Below are positions 1 through 6,082 of a DNA stretch of 23,556 nucleotides, piece after piece. Under the pieces are notes generated by a model. It had not been told where the DNA came from and ran no database searches. It saw only the letters and a list, made by a program, of their open reading frames with translations. The stretch lies in assembly GCA_965368335.1 (NCBI GenBank), contig CBDUMN010000052.1, positions 1-23,556 of the forward strand, given 5' to 3'. This stretch comes from CBDUMN01 sp965368335 (GTDB taxonomy: Bacteria > Pseudomonadota > Alphaproteobacteria > Rhodospirillales > JAPHRK01). Each line of letters opens with the position of its first letter. The stretch's first letter is position 1. The translations under genes and the position numbers were made by a program.

Positions 1-38
1 GTTTCCTGTCCGCAATGAAGGCAGACGGCCATGGGCAA
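1..38 (-). CDS. ccoI: CcoI/FixI copper P-type ATPase, N-terminal fragment
   Basis: The minus strand begins an ORF that leaves the window after about a dozen codons. From the ATG at 32 it reads MAVCLHCGQET, with a CxxCG cluster of the kind found at the extreme N terminus of FixI/CcoI copper-exporting P1B ATPases. The family delivers copper for cbb3 oxidase assembly. The position directly after ccoG and fixH is the expected ccoGHI order. An in-frame TTG at 38 lies 7 bases from a GGAGAG ribosome binding site, whereas the ATG at 32 is 13 bases away, so TTG may be the true start. Only the first residues are visible, so the identification rests on the Cys motif and on synteny. Confidence 0.7.
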   Translation of the reverse strand, partial: MPMAVCLHCGQE

Positions 39-54
39 AGGCTCACTCTCCGTT

Positions 55-76
55 AAAGGGGTTATTTAACCCCTTT
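55..76. other. perfect intercistronic hairpin between fixH and ccoI
   Basis: AAAGGGGTTA (55-64) and TAACCCCTTT (67-76) form a perfect 10-bp inverted repeat with a 2-base centre. It lies just past the fixH stop and upstream of the ccoI ribosome binding site. On the minus strand the stem is followed by AACGGAGAG and not by a T tract. It is therefore more likely an mRNA-stability or partial attenuation element setting FixH/CcoI ratios than a full terminator (inference). Confidence 0.5.
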
Positions 77-80
77 CATA

Positions 81-557
81 TCAGGGGATATGGAGACGCT
101 CCACCATCTGGAAGGACTGCTCACCCTTAACCGCCAGGATGCGCGCATCCCATTGGCCCTTTTTGGGCAACGACAAGGCGGTTTCGTAGTAACCGGGACG
201 AATTTCGGTAAACGAACCCAAGGCCAGGTCGTCATCGACATTGGTCGGGCGGGTCATCACACCACTCAGGGCCAAGCCGGGAATGACATTGCCGTCCTTA
301 TCCTTAAACTCCACCGCCAGTCGGTCGCCAAGGGCGGTCACATCGGCGGTCCAGCCGAGGGCCGCTTGCTGACGCGCCCCCTCGATGCTTTCGTTATAGG
401 CCAACCCCTTACGATAATGATCTTTGGTGTCGAGGCCGGTGAAAGTGCCGGTGGCGAAGGTAATCATCACACCGTTGACGCCGATAACCACCGCGAAAAA
501 GGCGACGAATATCCAGGGATACCACCAACCGTCGGGGCGTTTTTTGGCCATGACCAT
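81..557 (-). CDS. fixH: FixH/CcoH cbb3 oxidase assembly protein
   Basis: This is a small membrane-anchored protein of 158 residues. After a short WWYPW-containing N terminus there is one strong transmembrane segment at roughly residues 13-35, followed by a conserved YRKGLAYN stretch and a beta-rich periplasmic domain, which is the FixH/CcoH family plan. Family members help cbb3 oxidase assembly and interact with CcoN and the copper transporter CcoI. It starts a few bases after the ccoG stop codon and precedes ccoI, as in the classic fixGHI order. Two ATG codons are adjacent (560 and 557). The AAGGAG ribosome binding site is only 2 bases from the first and 5 from the second, so 557 was preferred; a further ATG at 551 is possible. 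Confidence 0.88.
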   Translation of the reverse strand: MVMAKKRPDGWWYPWIFVAFFAVVIGVNGVMITFATGTFTGLDTKDHYRKGLAYNESIEGARQQAALGWTADVTALGDRLAVEFKDKDGNVIPGLALSGVMTRPTNVDDDLALGSFTEIRPGYYETALSLPKKGQWDARILAVKGEQSFQMVERLHIP

Positions 558-566
558 CATTTCTCC

Positions 567-2066
567 TTACCGTCCCGGCCCGGCGAAGACCGTTTCATGA
601 TCGACTTCGATGCCTGACGTTTTATCTATGAGAACGAACTCCATGGGAGTGGACTTGCCGGAAAGTGCGGGTTTGTCAGCCTTGACGAAGACCCGGAACG
701 AACCGATGGAATCGGCCTTCACATCCAAATCGATGGTCGGCTTACCATCTTTTTCGACCCCGATGGCGGTGAGCAGCGCACCCTCGATCCCCTTGGTGGT
801 CAGGCTGTAGGAGGCGGCATGGTCCTCCATATTGAGAATTTTGAAGGTATAGCCGTTACGGATCGCACCATCGGACAGCGTGACGAACAGCGGGGCGCGG
901 TCGCGCAAAACGCTCACGTCGATGCGTGAACGGGTCACCAGGGAGCCGACCATAATGGCGATCACCAGGGTCAAGACCACCGCGTATCCGACGGTCCGGG
1001 GACGGACCAACCGCTTCTTGGCTTCCTGCCCTTTGGAGCGCGCCAAGCCGTTGGCGATGGAATCGTAGGTGATCAGGCCGCGCGGCAGTCCCATTTTATC
1101 CATCATGCCGTTACAGGCGTCGATACAGAGGGCGCAACCGATGCACTGCATCTGCTGACCATCGCGGATATCGATACCGGTTGGACAGACCTGAACGCAC
1201 ATACGACAATTGACGCAATGCCCCCGGTCCTCGAAGTTCCGGTCTTTGGGAGCGGGCGCCCGCGGCTCACCGCGCCAGTCTTCATAAGTGACAACCAACG
1301 AGTCTTCATCGAACATAGCGCCCTGAAACCGCGGCCAAGGGCACATGTAGAAACACACCTGCTCCTTGGCCCAACCTGCCAGCAGGTAGGTGACGAAGGT
1401 CAGGCCGAAGATAAAGCTGTAGACCCAACCGCCCGCCGTACCTTCGAAAATTTCGCGGGTGATGGTCGGGGCGTCGTTGAAGAACCAGACCCAGGCGAAC
1501 GACATCAGGAAAGCAATCAATATCCAGACGGTGTGCTTGAGGCCCTTCTTAAAAATTTTCTCCAACGAAAGCGGCGCCCTATCCAGGCGCTTGCGTTTGT
1601 TGGAATCGCCTTCGATCTTGCGCTCGACCCAGAAATAGAGATCGGTCCAAACCGTCTGAGGACAGGTAAAACCGCACCAGACCCTGCCGAAAAGCGAGGT
1701 GGCGAAAAACAACCCGATGGCGGCGACGATCAAAGCGCCGGTGACATAGTAAATTTCCTGCGGCCAGATAACGATATCGAAGAAGTATCCACGGCGCGCC
1801 GAGAGATCCATCAGGATCATCTGATCGGGGACGCCTTCGCCACGGTCCCAGCGGAACCAGGGAACAATGTGGTAAATACCGAGCAGAATCCAAAGGGCGG
1901 TCCACTTCAGCGTCCTGAAGGTGCCTTGAATATCGCGCGGATAGATTTGCGGCCGTCCGGCATAGAGTCCATCGGCGTCAGCCAGGGACTTCTCCACGGC
2001 AGTCAATCTGTGTTTGGTTGGGGGGGGCGTGGTTTTGTTTTCGGACATGGGTGTCTTCTTCAACAT
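567..2066 (-). CDS. ccoG: CcoG/FixG/RdxA cbb3 oxidase accessory ferredoxin-like protein
   Basis: This polytopic membrane protein of 499 residues has a ferredoxin-like 2[4Fe-4S] domain. The first cluster Cys are C284, C287, C290 and C294 (CxxCxxCxxxCP). The second are C308, C311, C314 and C318. Membrane segments lie around residues 55-70, 105-125, 178-195, 213-231 and 358-375. CxxxC pairs at C131/C135 and C238/C242 also match the family, and the C terminus is an immunoglobulin-like periplasmic domain. CcoG family members act in redox handling of copper, reducing Cu(II), for cbb3 assembly. It is followed by fixH and preceded by a 268-bp gap after ccoP. The start is uncertain: ATG 2066 has a weak AAGGA very close by, and ATG 2048 (MSENKTT) lacks a clear ribosome binding site but looks a plausible N terminus. 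Confidence 0.93.
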   Translation of the reverse strand: MLKKTPMSENKTTPPPTKHRLTAVEKSLADADGLYAGRPQIYPRDIQGTFRTLKWTALWILLGIYHIVPWFRWDRGEGVPDQMILMDLSARRGYFFDIVIWPQEIYYVTGALIVAAIGLFFATSLFGRVWCGFTCPQTVWTDLYFWVERKIEGDSNKRKRLDRAPLSLEKIFKKGLKHTVWILIAFLMSFAWVWFFNDAPTITREIFEGTAGGWVYSFIFGLTFVTYLLAGWAKEQVCFYMCPWPRFQGAMFDEDSLVVTYEDWRGEPRAPAPKDRNFEDRGHCVNCRMCVQVCPTGIDIRDGQQMQCIGCALCIDACNGMMDKMGLPRGLITYDSIANGLARSKGQEAKKRLVRPRTVGYAVVLTLVIAIMVGSLVTRSRIDVSVLRDRAPLFVTLSDGAIRNGYTFKILNMEDHAASYSLTTKGIEGALLTAIGVEKDGKPTIDLDVKADSIGSFRVFVKADKPALSGKSTPMEFVLIDKTSGIEVDHETVFAGPGR

Positions 2067-2169
2067 GATCCTTGCATCCCGGCCGCTCGCACAGGGATCG
2101 CCTGGGAGGGCCTGTATAGACCTTTGGGCGTCTCACGGCCAGCCGAAACGACGACCAGGCTCCGCGCCC

Positions 2170-2197
2170 ATGTTATGAGTCCCCCCGAACTCGTCAA
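2170..2197 (-). promoter_or_regulatory. candidate sigma70-type promoter for ccoG-fixH-ccoI
   Basis: On the minus strand TTGACG (2197-2192) is separated by 16 bases from TAACAT (2175-2170), about 100 bases upstream of ccoG. The -35 matches consensus in 5 of 6 positions and the -10 in 4 of 6. It sits downstream of the hairpins that follow ccoP, so it could drive a separate ccoGHI transcript. This is inference from sequence pattern only. Confidence 0.3.
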
Positions 2198-2235
2198 AAA
2201 CTATACGAAAAAAATCTATTTGGAATTGTCCAAAA

Positions 2236-2259
2236 TCAGGTGCCAATCATTTGGCCTGA
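2236..2259 (-). terminator. bulged hairpin in the ccoP-ccoG gap, terminator-like
   Basis: TCAG (2236-2239) pairs with CTGA (2256-2259), and GCCAA (2242-2246) pairs with TTGGC (2251-2255). This leaves a TCAT loop and a 2-base bulge. On the minus strand the stem is followed by TTTTGG. It may end or attenuate the ccoNOQP transcript before ccoG. The stem is short and the T tract weak, so read-through is likely. Confidence 0.35.
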
Positions 2260-2290
2260 CGGACAAATCTAAAAACAGCGAAAGGAGAAT

Positions 2291-2318
2291 AGGGCGACGA
2301 AAACCGCTCCGCCGCCCT
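2291..2318 (-). terminator. GC-rich hairpin just after ccoP
   Basis: AGGGCGAC (2291-2298) and GCCGCCCT (2311-2318) form an 8-bp stem with one wobble pair on one strand, starting 17 bases beyond the ccoP stop. On the minus strand the downstream sequence is pyrimidine-rich and contains a TTTTT run about 15 bases later. It could protect the 3' end of ccoNOQP mRNA or contribute to termination. No strong U tract follows immediately, hence the low confidence. Confidence 0.35.
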
Positions 2319-2334
2319 TCTCTATCGGTTTCGC

Positions 2335-3177
2335 TTACTGACCGCCGCCCAGCGAGTGGACGTAGATGGCCACCTGCTTGATGGAGACGTCGTCCAGACG
2401 GCCTTGCCATGCAGGCATAACGCCGTGCTTGGGCTTGGTCATCTGAGCGATGATGCCTTCCTTGCTGCCGTCGAACAGCCAGATGCCATCGGTCAGGTTC
2501 GGGCCGCCCATATCTTGGATGCCCTTGCCGTCTTCACCGTGACAGGCTGCGCAGTTGTCGGCAAACAAGGTCTTGGCCTCGCCTTCGCCAGTTGCGCCGT
2601 TCATCACATAGTCGGCCAGAGCGGCAAGCTGCGTGGCGCTCAGGTCTTCACCAAACGCCGTCATCTCGTTGATCCGCTCTTCTTCATGACCCGAACGGAT
2701 ACCGAAGCGAATGGTCTGCTCAATGGCGTCAACCGTGCCGCCCCAGAGCCAATCGTCATCAGCCAGCACAGGGTAGCCTTTGGCGCCCTGGCCGCCCGAA
2801 CCGTGGCAGGGCGCGCAGTTCTCATTGAAGATGAACTTGCCGCCAGCCATGGCGTAGGTCACGAGTTCGCTATCCTGAGCAATTTCGCCGACGGAAGCCT
2901 CTTCGAACTTACCGAGCCAGGAAGACCGGCTTTCGGCAACCATTTTAAGTTCGTTATCCAGCTCAGCGCGGGACGAATAACCCAGCATGCCCTTGGTGTA
3001 GTCGCTTAACGTCGGCCAAGACGGATAGGCGACGTAGTAGCCGATCGCCCAGATGATGCAGGCCCAGAACGTCAGGACCCACCACTTAGGCAACGGGGTA
3101 TTCAACTCCTTGATACCATCCCACTCATGACCCGTGGTTTCGGTACCGGTCAGGGCGTCTTTTTCAATCTGCGCCAT
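2335..3177 (-). CDS. ccoP: cbb3 cytochrome oxidase subunit III, diheme cytochrome c CcoP
   Basis: This is a membrane-anchored diheme c-type cytochrome of 280 residues, which passes electrons towards the CcoN active site. One transmembrane helix lies at about residues 32-50 (WWVLTFWACIIWAIGYY). Two periplasmic cytochrome c domains follow. Heme sites are CAPCH (C121, C124, H125) and CAACH (C209, C212, H213). Likely axial methionines are M172 and M254 (in HGVMPAW). The N-terminal GHEWDGIKELNTPLP is typical of CcoP. The AGGAGG ribosome binding site is 6 bases from the ATG, and the gene follows the ccoQ stop by 11 bases. It is the last gene of the ccoNOQP group before a 268-bp gap. Confidence 0.97.
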   Translation of the reverse strand: MAQIEKDALTGTETTGHEWDGIKELNTPLPKWWVLTFWACIIWAIGYYVAYPSWPTLSDYTKGMLGYSSRAELDNELKMVAESRSSWLGKFEEASVGEIAQDSELVTYAMAGGKFIFNENCAPCHGSGGQGAKGYPVLADDDWLWGGTVDAIEQTIRFGIRSGHEEERINEMTAFGEDLSATQLAALADYVMNGATGEGEAKTLFADNCAACHGEDGKGIQDMGGPNLTDGIWLFDGSKEGIIAQMTKPKHGVMPAWQGRLDDVSIKQVAIYVHSLGGGQ

Positions 3178-3188
3178 GACACTCCTCC

Positions 3189-3341
3189 TTATTCATCGTC
3201 CTTAAAGGGGATCTGTCCATCCGATTCGAACCGGTTTTTGTTTTTCGGCCGAAACGCATAGAACAGAACCCCAAGGAACAGAATCAGCAACCAAACCACC
3301 CAGTAAGGGCGGATGGCCTCCGATATGGCTTGAAGATCCAC
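3189..3341 (-). CDS. ccoQ: CcoQ small subunit of cbb3 oxidase
   Basis: This short gene encodes 50 residues and starts with GTG at 3341. The protein begins MDLQAISEAIRPYW, has a single hydrophobic helix (VVWLLILFLGVLFYAF, about residues 15-30), then FRPKNKNRF and ends IPFKDDE. That is the characteristic CcoQ layout: one membrane helix followed by a charged FRPKNKxxF cytoplasmic tail. CcoQ stabilises the association of CcoP with the CcoNO core. The ribosome binding site is TAAGGGG, which overlaps the ccoO stop and lies 6 bases before the GTG. It sits exactly between ccoO and ccoP, as expected, with the ccoP ribosome binding site just after its stop. Confidence 0.93.
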   Translation of the reverse strand: MDLQAISEAIRPYWVVWLLILFLGVLFYAFRPKNKNRFESDGQIPFKDDE

Positions 3342-3351
3342 CTCTGGCCCC

Positions 3352-4071
3352 TTAACGCCGCGCCAGCTCGGGGTCGAACTTGGTGAAGTCCACCAAGGTT
3401 CCGAGCATCTGCAGGTAAGCGATCAGAGCATCGAGTTCGGTGACTTTCGACGGATCGCCGTCGAAATCGCCGATTGGAGCTTTCGGATAACGGGCCGCAA
3501 ACGCATCCACGTCACCTTGACCAGACGCCTGGATTTTAAAGTCCTCAACGGACTCGGCGATCTGTTCGTCGGTGTAGGGCACGCCCACGATACGCAACGT
3601 CTCAAGGTGAGCCGCGGCGTCGTTAAAGGTCAGCTCCTTCTCGGCGAGGAAGCCATACATCGGCATAACCGACTCCGGCACCACCGCCCGCGGATCGATC
3701 ATGTGTTCGGCATGCCAAGCATTGGAATACTTGCCGCCGACACGAGCCAGATCGGGTCCGGTACGCTTGGAGCCCCACTGGAAGGGATGGTCGTACATGC
3801 TCTCCGCGGCAAGGCTGTAGTGGCCATAGCGCTCGATTTCGTCACGGAACGGACGAATCTGCTGGCTGTGACACAGATAACAACCTTCACGGATGTAGAT
3901 GTTACGGCCCGCCTGCTCCAGAGGAGAGTAGGGACGCATGCCGTCCACTTTTTCGATCGTCGATTCCATAGTGTAGAGCGGAACGATCTGCACCAGACCA
4001 CCAATGGAGATGGTCAGGAGGATGGCAATCGTCAGGAGGATGGTGTTTTTTTCAAATATTTCGTGTTTCAT
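3352..4071 (-). CDS. ccoO: cbb3 cytochrome oxidase subunit II, monoheme cytochrome c CcoO
   Basis: This is a monoheme c-type cytochrome of 239 residues anchored by an N-terminal helix (about residues 9-31). The heme attachment site is CYLCH with C64, C67 and H68, followed by SQQIRPFRDE, a CcoO hallmark. The axial methionine is probably M136 or M138 in PESVMPMYGF. HPFQWGSKRTGPDLARVGGKYS is another strongly conserved CcoO stretch (quoted here only to locate it, about residues 95-116). CcoO takes electrons from CcoP and passes them to CcoN in the inner membrane, facing the periplasm. It begins 12 bases after ccoN and its stop codon is part of the ccoQ ribosome binding site, so these genes are almost certainly co-transcribed. 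Confidence 0.97.
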   Translation of the reverse strand: MKHEIFEKNTILLTIAILLTISIGGLVQIVPLYTMESTIEKVDGMRPYSPLEQAGRNIYIREGCYLCHSQQIRPFRDEIERYGHYSLAAESMYDHPFQWGSKRTGPDLARVGGKYSNAWHAEHMIDPRAVVPESVMPMYGFLAEKELTFNDAAAHLETLRIVGVPYTDEQIAESVEDFKIQASGQGDVDAFAARYPKAPIGDFDGDPSKVTELDALIAYLQMLGTLVDFTKFDPELARR

Positions 4072-4083
4072 ATCACCCTCCCC

Positions 4084-5550
4084 TTAGTTAGCAACCGCGT
4101 GCGGGGCTTCTTCGTATGCGTCTTCGGTACGCAGTTCGCCACCGATGGTCTTGATGAAGTTCCAGACCATGATGAGAGAACCGAGCAGGAAGAGCACACC
4201 GCCCAGAGCACGGATTACGTAGTAAGGATGCATGGCTTCAACGGTCTCGATGAACGAGTATTGAAGGAAGCCGAACTCGTCGTAAGCACGCCACATCAAG
4301 CCTTGCATGATCCCGGAGATCCACATGGCGGTGATGTAGAGCACGATGCCGAGCGTCGCGATCCAGAAGTGGTAGGTGACGAAACGCAAGGAGTAGAGAC
4401 GCTCGCGATTCCACAGCTTGGGCACCAGGTAGTAAAGCGCGCCGAAGCTCACGAAGGCCACCCAGCCGAGCGCACCGGAGTGCACGTGACCGATGGTCCA
4501 GTCGGTGTAGTGAGAGAGCGAGTTCACCGCCTTGATCGACATGGCCGGACCTTCGAAAGTCGACATACCGTAGAAGGCCACGGCGGCGATCATGAAGCGC
4601 AGGACCGGGTCGGTGCGTAGCTTGTGCCAAGCGCCGGACAGGGTCATGAAGCCGTTGATCATGCCACCCCAGGACGGCATCCAGAGCATCACCGAGAAGG
4701 TCATACCCAGCGTCTGAGCCCAATCGGGCAGCGCCGTGTAATGCAGGTGGTGCGGACCGGCCCAGATGTAGAGGAAAATCAGGGTCCAGAAGTGAACGAT
4801 GGACAGCCGGTAGGAATACACCGGGCTCTCAGCCTGCTTCGGAACGAAGTAGTACATGAGTCCCAGGAAGCCCGCGGTCAGGAAGAAGCCCACTGCGTTG
4901 TGGCCATACCACCACTGGGTCATCGCGTCACGAACGCCAGCGGCAACGATGTAGCTCTTGGCGCCGGTCAAGGAAACCGGAACCGTCAAATTGTTGCCGA
5001 TATGCAGAACTGCGACAGTCAGGATAAACGCCAGATAGAACCAGTTGGCCACGTAGATGTGCGATTCGCGGCGAGTCAGCAGAGTGCCGGCGAAGGCAAC
5101 CAAGTAGAGGACCCAGACCACGGTGAGCAGCAGATCAACGTACCACTCAGGTTCGGCGTATTCCTTGCCCTGGGTGATGCCGAGCACATAGCCGAGCGCC
5201 GCCAGGACGATAAAAAGCTGATACCCCCAGAAGATGATATTCGCCAACCCCGAACCCCCGAAGAGGGTCTGACGGCAGGTGCGCTGGACCACGTAGAACG
5301 AGGTGCCGAGCATAATGTTGCCGCCGAAGGCGAAGATAACCGCGGAGGTGTGAACGGGACGGAGACGGCCGAAAGTGGTCCACTCCAATCCCAGGTTCAG
5401 TGCCGGATATGCCAATTGGAAGGCAATAAACACACCGGCGAGAAACCCGATAACTCCCCAGAAAGTCGAAGCTAAAACGAATTTTTTAATGACATCTTCG
5501 TTATAGACAACGCTTCCCGGCTGAGCACCAAGAGCTGTCGCTTGGTTCAT
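4084..5550 (-). CDS. ccoN: cbb3 cytochrome oxidase catalytic subunit I CcoN
   Basis: This is the catalytic subunit of the high-affinity cbb3 oxygen reductase, a multi-helix integral membrane protein. With the chosen start it has 488 residues. Candidate metal ligands match the family: H67 (LRPVHTS) and H357 for low-spin heme b, H355 for heme b3 (IGHVHSGALGW), and H217 (WYGHNAVG) with H267/H268 (GPHHLHY) for CuB. The reading frame extends upstream to a TTG at 5580. However, the ATG at 5550 (MNQATALG) has a CAGGAG ribosome binding site at 6-base spacing and is preferred. It opens the ccoNOQP operon. Upstream are a perfect leader hairpin (5618-5641) and an FNR/FixK-like dyad (5740-5753), consistent with induction at low oxygen. 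Confidence 0.97.
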   Translation of the reverse strand: MNQATALGAQPGSVVYNEDVIKKFVLASTFWGVIGFLAGVFIAFQLAYPALNLGLEWTTFGRLRPVHTSAVIFAFGGNIMLGTSFYVVQRTCRQTLFGGSGLANIIFWGYQLFIVLAALGYVLGITQGKEYAEPEWYVDLLLTVVWVLYLVAFAGTLLTRRESHIYVANWFYLAFILTVAVLHIGNNLTVPVSLTGAKSYIVAAGVRDAMTQWWYGHNAVGFFLTAGFLGLMYYFVPKQAESPVYSYRLSIVHFWTLIFLYIWAGPHHLHYTALPDWAQTLGMTFSVMLWMPSWGGMINGFMTLSGAWHKLRTDPVLRFMIAAVAFYGMSTFEGPAMSIKAVNSLSHYTDWTIGHVHSGALGWVAFVSFGALYYLVPKLWNRERLYSLRFVTYHFWIATLGIVLYITAMWISGIMQGLMWRAYDEFGFLQYSFIETVEAMHPYYVIRALGGVLFLLGSLIMVWNFIKTIGGELRTEDAYEEAPHAVAN

Positions 5551-5617
5551 AACGAACTCCTGTTCCCACCAAAAATTCAAGAACCTCGAACCGGCCTGCT
5601 CTTTAAACTGGCATAGC

Positions 5618-5641
5618 GCCGCAACTTATTGAAGTTGCGGC
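5618..5641 (-). promoter_or_regulatory. perfect hairpin in the ccoN leader
   Basis: GCCGCAACTT (5618-5627) and AAGTTGCGGC (5632-5641) form a perfect 10-bp stem around an ATTG loop, centred about 80 bases upstream of the ccoN ATG. No gene ends here, because ccoN and ggt diverge from this spacer, so it is not an end-of-gene terminator. It probably lies in the ccoN 5' untranslated region and may affect mRNA stability or translation, or be a protein operator (inference). Confidence 0.5.
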
Positions 5642-5739
5642 TGAAAGTACCGGTCGGGGCTCTCCCCTAAACTTGAAAATTACCGGAAATTTCAGCAATT
5701 TTCACTAATTCCTAAGCAGTTCGATCCTACATTTCGCAC

Positions 5740-5753
5740 TTGCGCAAAGTCAA
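5740..5753 (-). promoter_or_regulatory. candidate FNR/FixK-type box upstream of ccoN
   Basis: TTGCGCAAAGTCAA (plus strand) fits the FNR/FixK pattern TTGA-N6-TCAA with one mismatch in the eight defined bases. It lies about 190 bases upstream of the ccoN start in an AT-rich spacer. cbb3 operons are classic FNR/FixK targets, which makes the site credible. The long distance to the gene implies a long leader containing the 5618-5641 hairpin. Confidence 0.45.
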
Positions 5754-6065
5754 ATGTTAGTTTCAAAAGATACGAAATTTTACCATACAGATCGTAAAAT
5801 AAGCTTCAAAAAACATCCCTTTCGCTTTTCTAATGTAAGGCGGGTATCAACCCGTTTTGAGATCGATTCTGAATATCTGAAACGGCCTACAGTCTCAAAC
5901 TATTCCTATTCCACTCTAGAATTATGCAATTTAGAATTACTATGATTTTTATTGCAGTGCAGCATAACCCTTGGCAAAGGCCCGGAAGCCTTATGAATGT
6001 CGCTTGAACTCTAAGGATATTCGCGCGACAACTGTTTCGGTTTTATTTTCATGCCGCCTTAAAAT
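5754..6065. other. AT-rich divergent spacer without a supported gene
   Basis: This is the distal part of the spacer between ccoN (minus) and the gamma-glutamyltransferase gene (plus). It is clearly more AT-rich than its surroundings. It holds a short CGGGT-ATCA-ACCCG hairpin (5841-5854) followed by TTTT, and two direct copies of TAGAATTA (5917-5924 and 5932-5939). A 63-codon reading frame at 5754-5945 lacks a ribosome binding site and recognisable features. No gene is supported. The segment presumably carries promoter elements for ggt, but none could be fixed. Confidence 0.5.
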
Positions 6066-6082
6066 AAGGAGTGACCCTTCCG

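Noticed and set aside
1218..2381. Long plus-strand reading frame (387 codons)
   Set aside because: It is antisense to ccoG, crosses the ccoP-ccoG gap and shows no domain features; it is a by-product of high GC coding sequence.
5841..5858. CGGGT-ATCA-ACCCG followed by TTTT as a terminator
   Set aside because: The stem is only 5 bp and no gene on the plus strand ends upstream of it in this divergent spacer.
5754..5945. 63-codon frame in the ccoN-ggt spacer
   Set aside because: No ribosome binding site, AT-rich composition, no recognisable sequence; likely chance.
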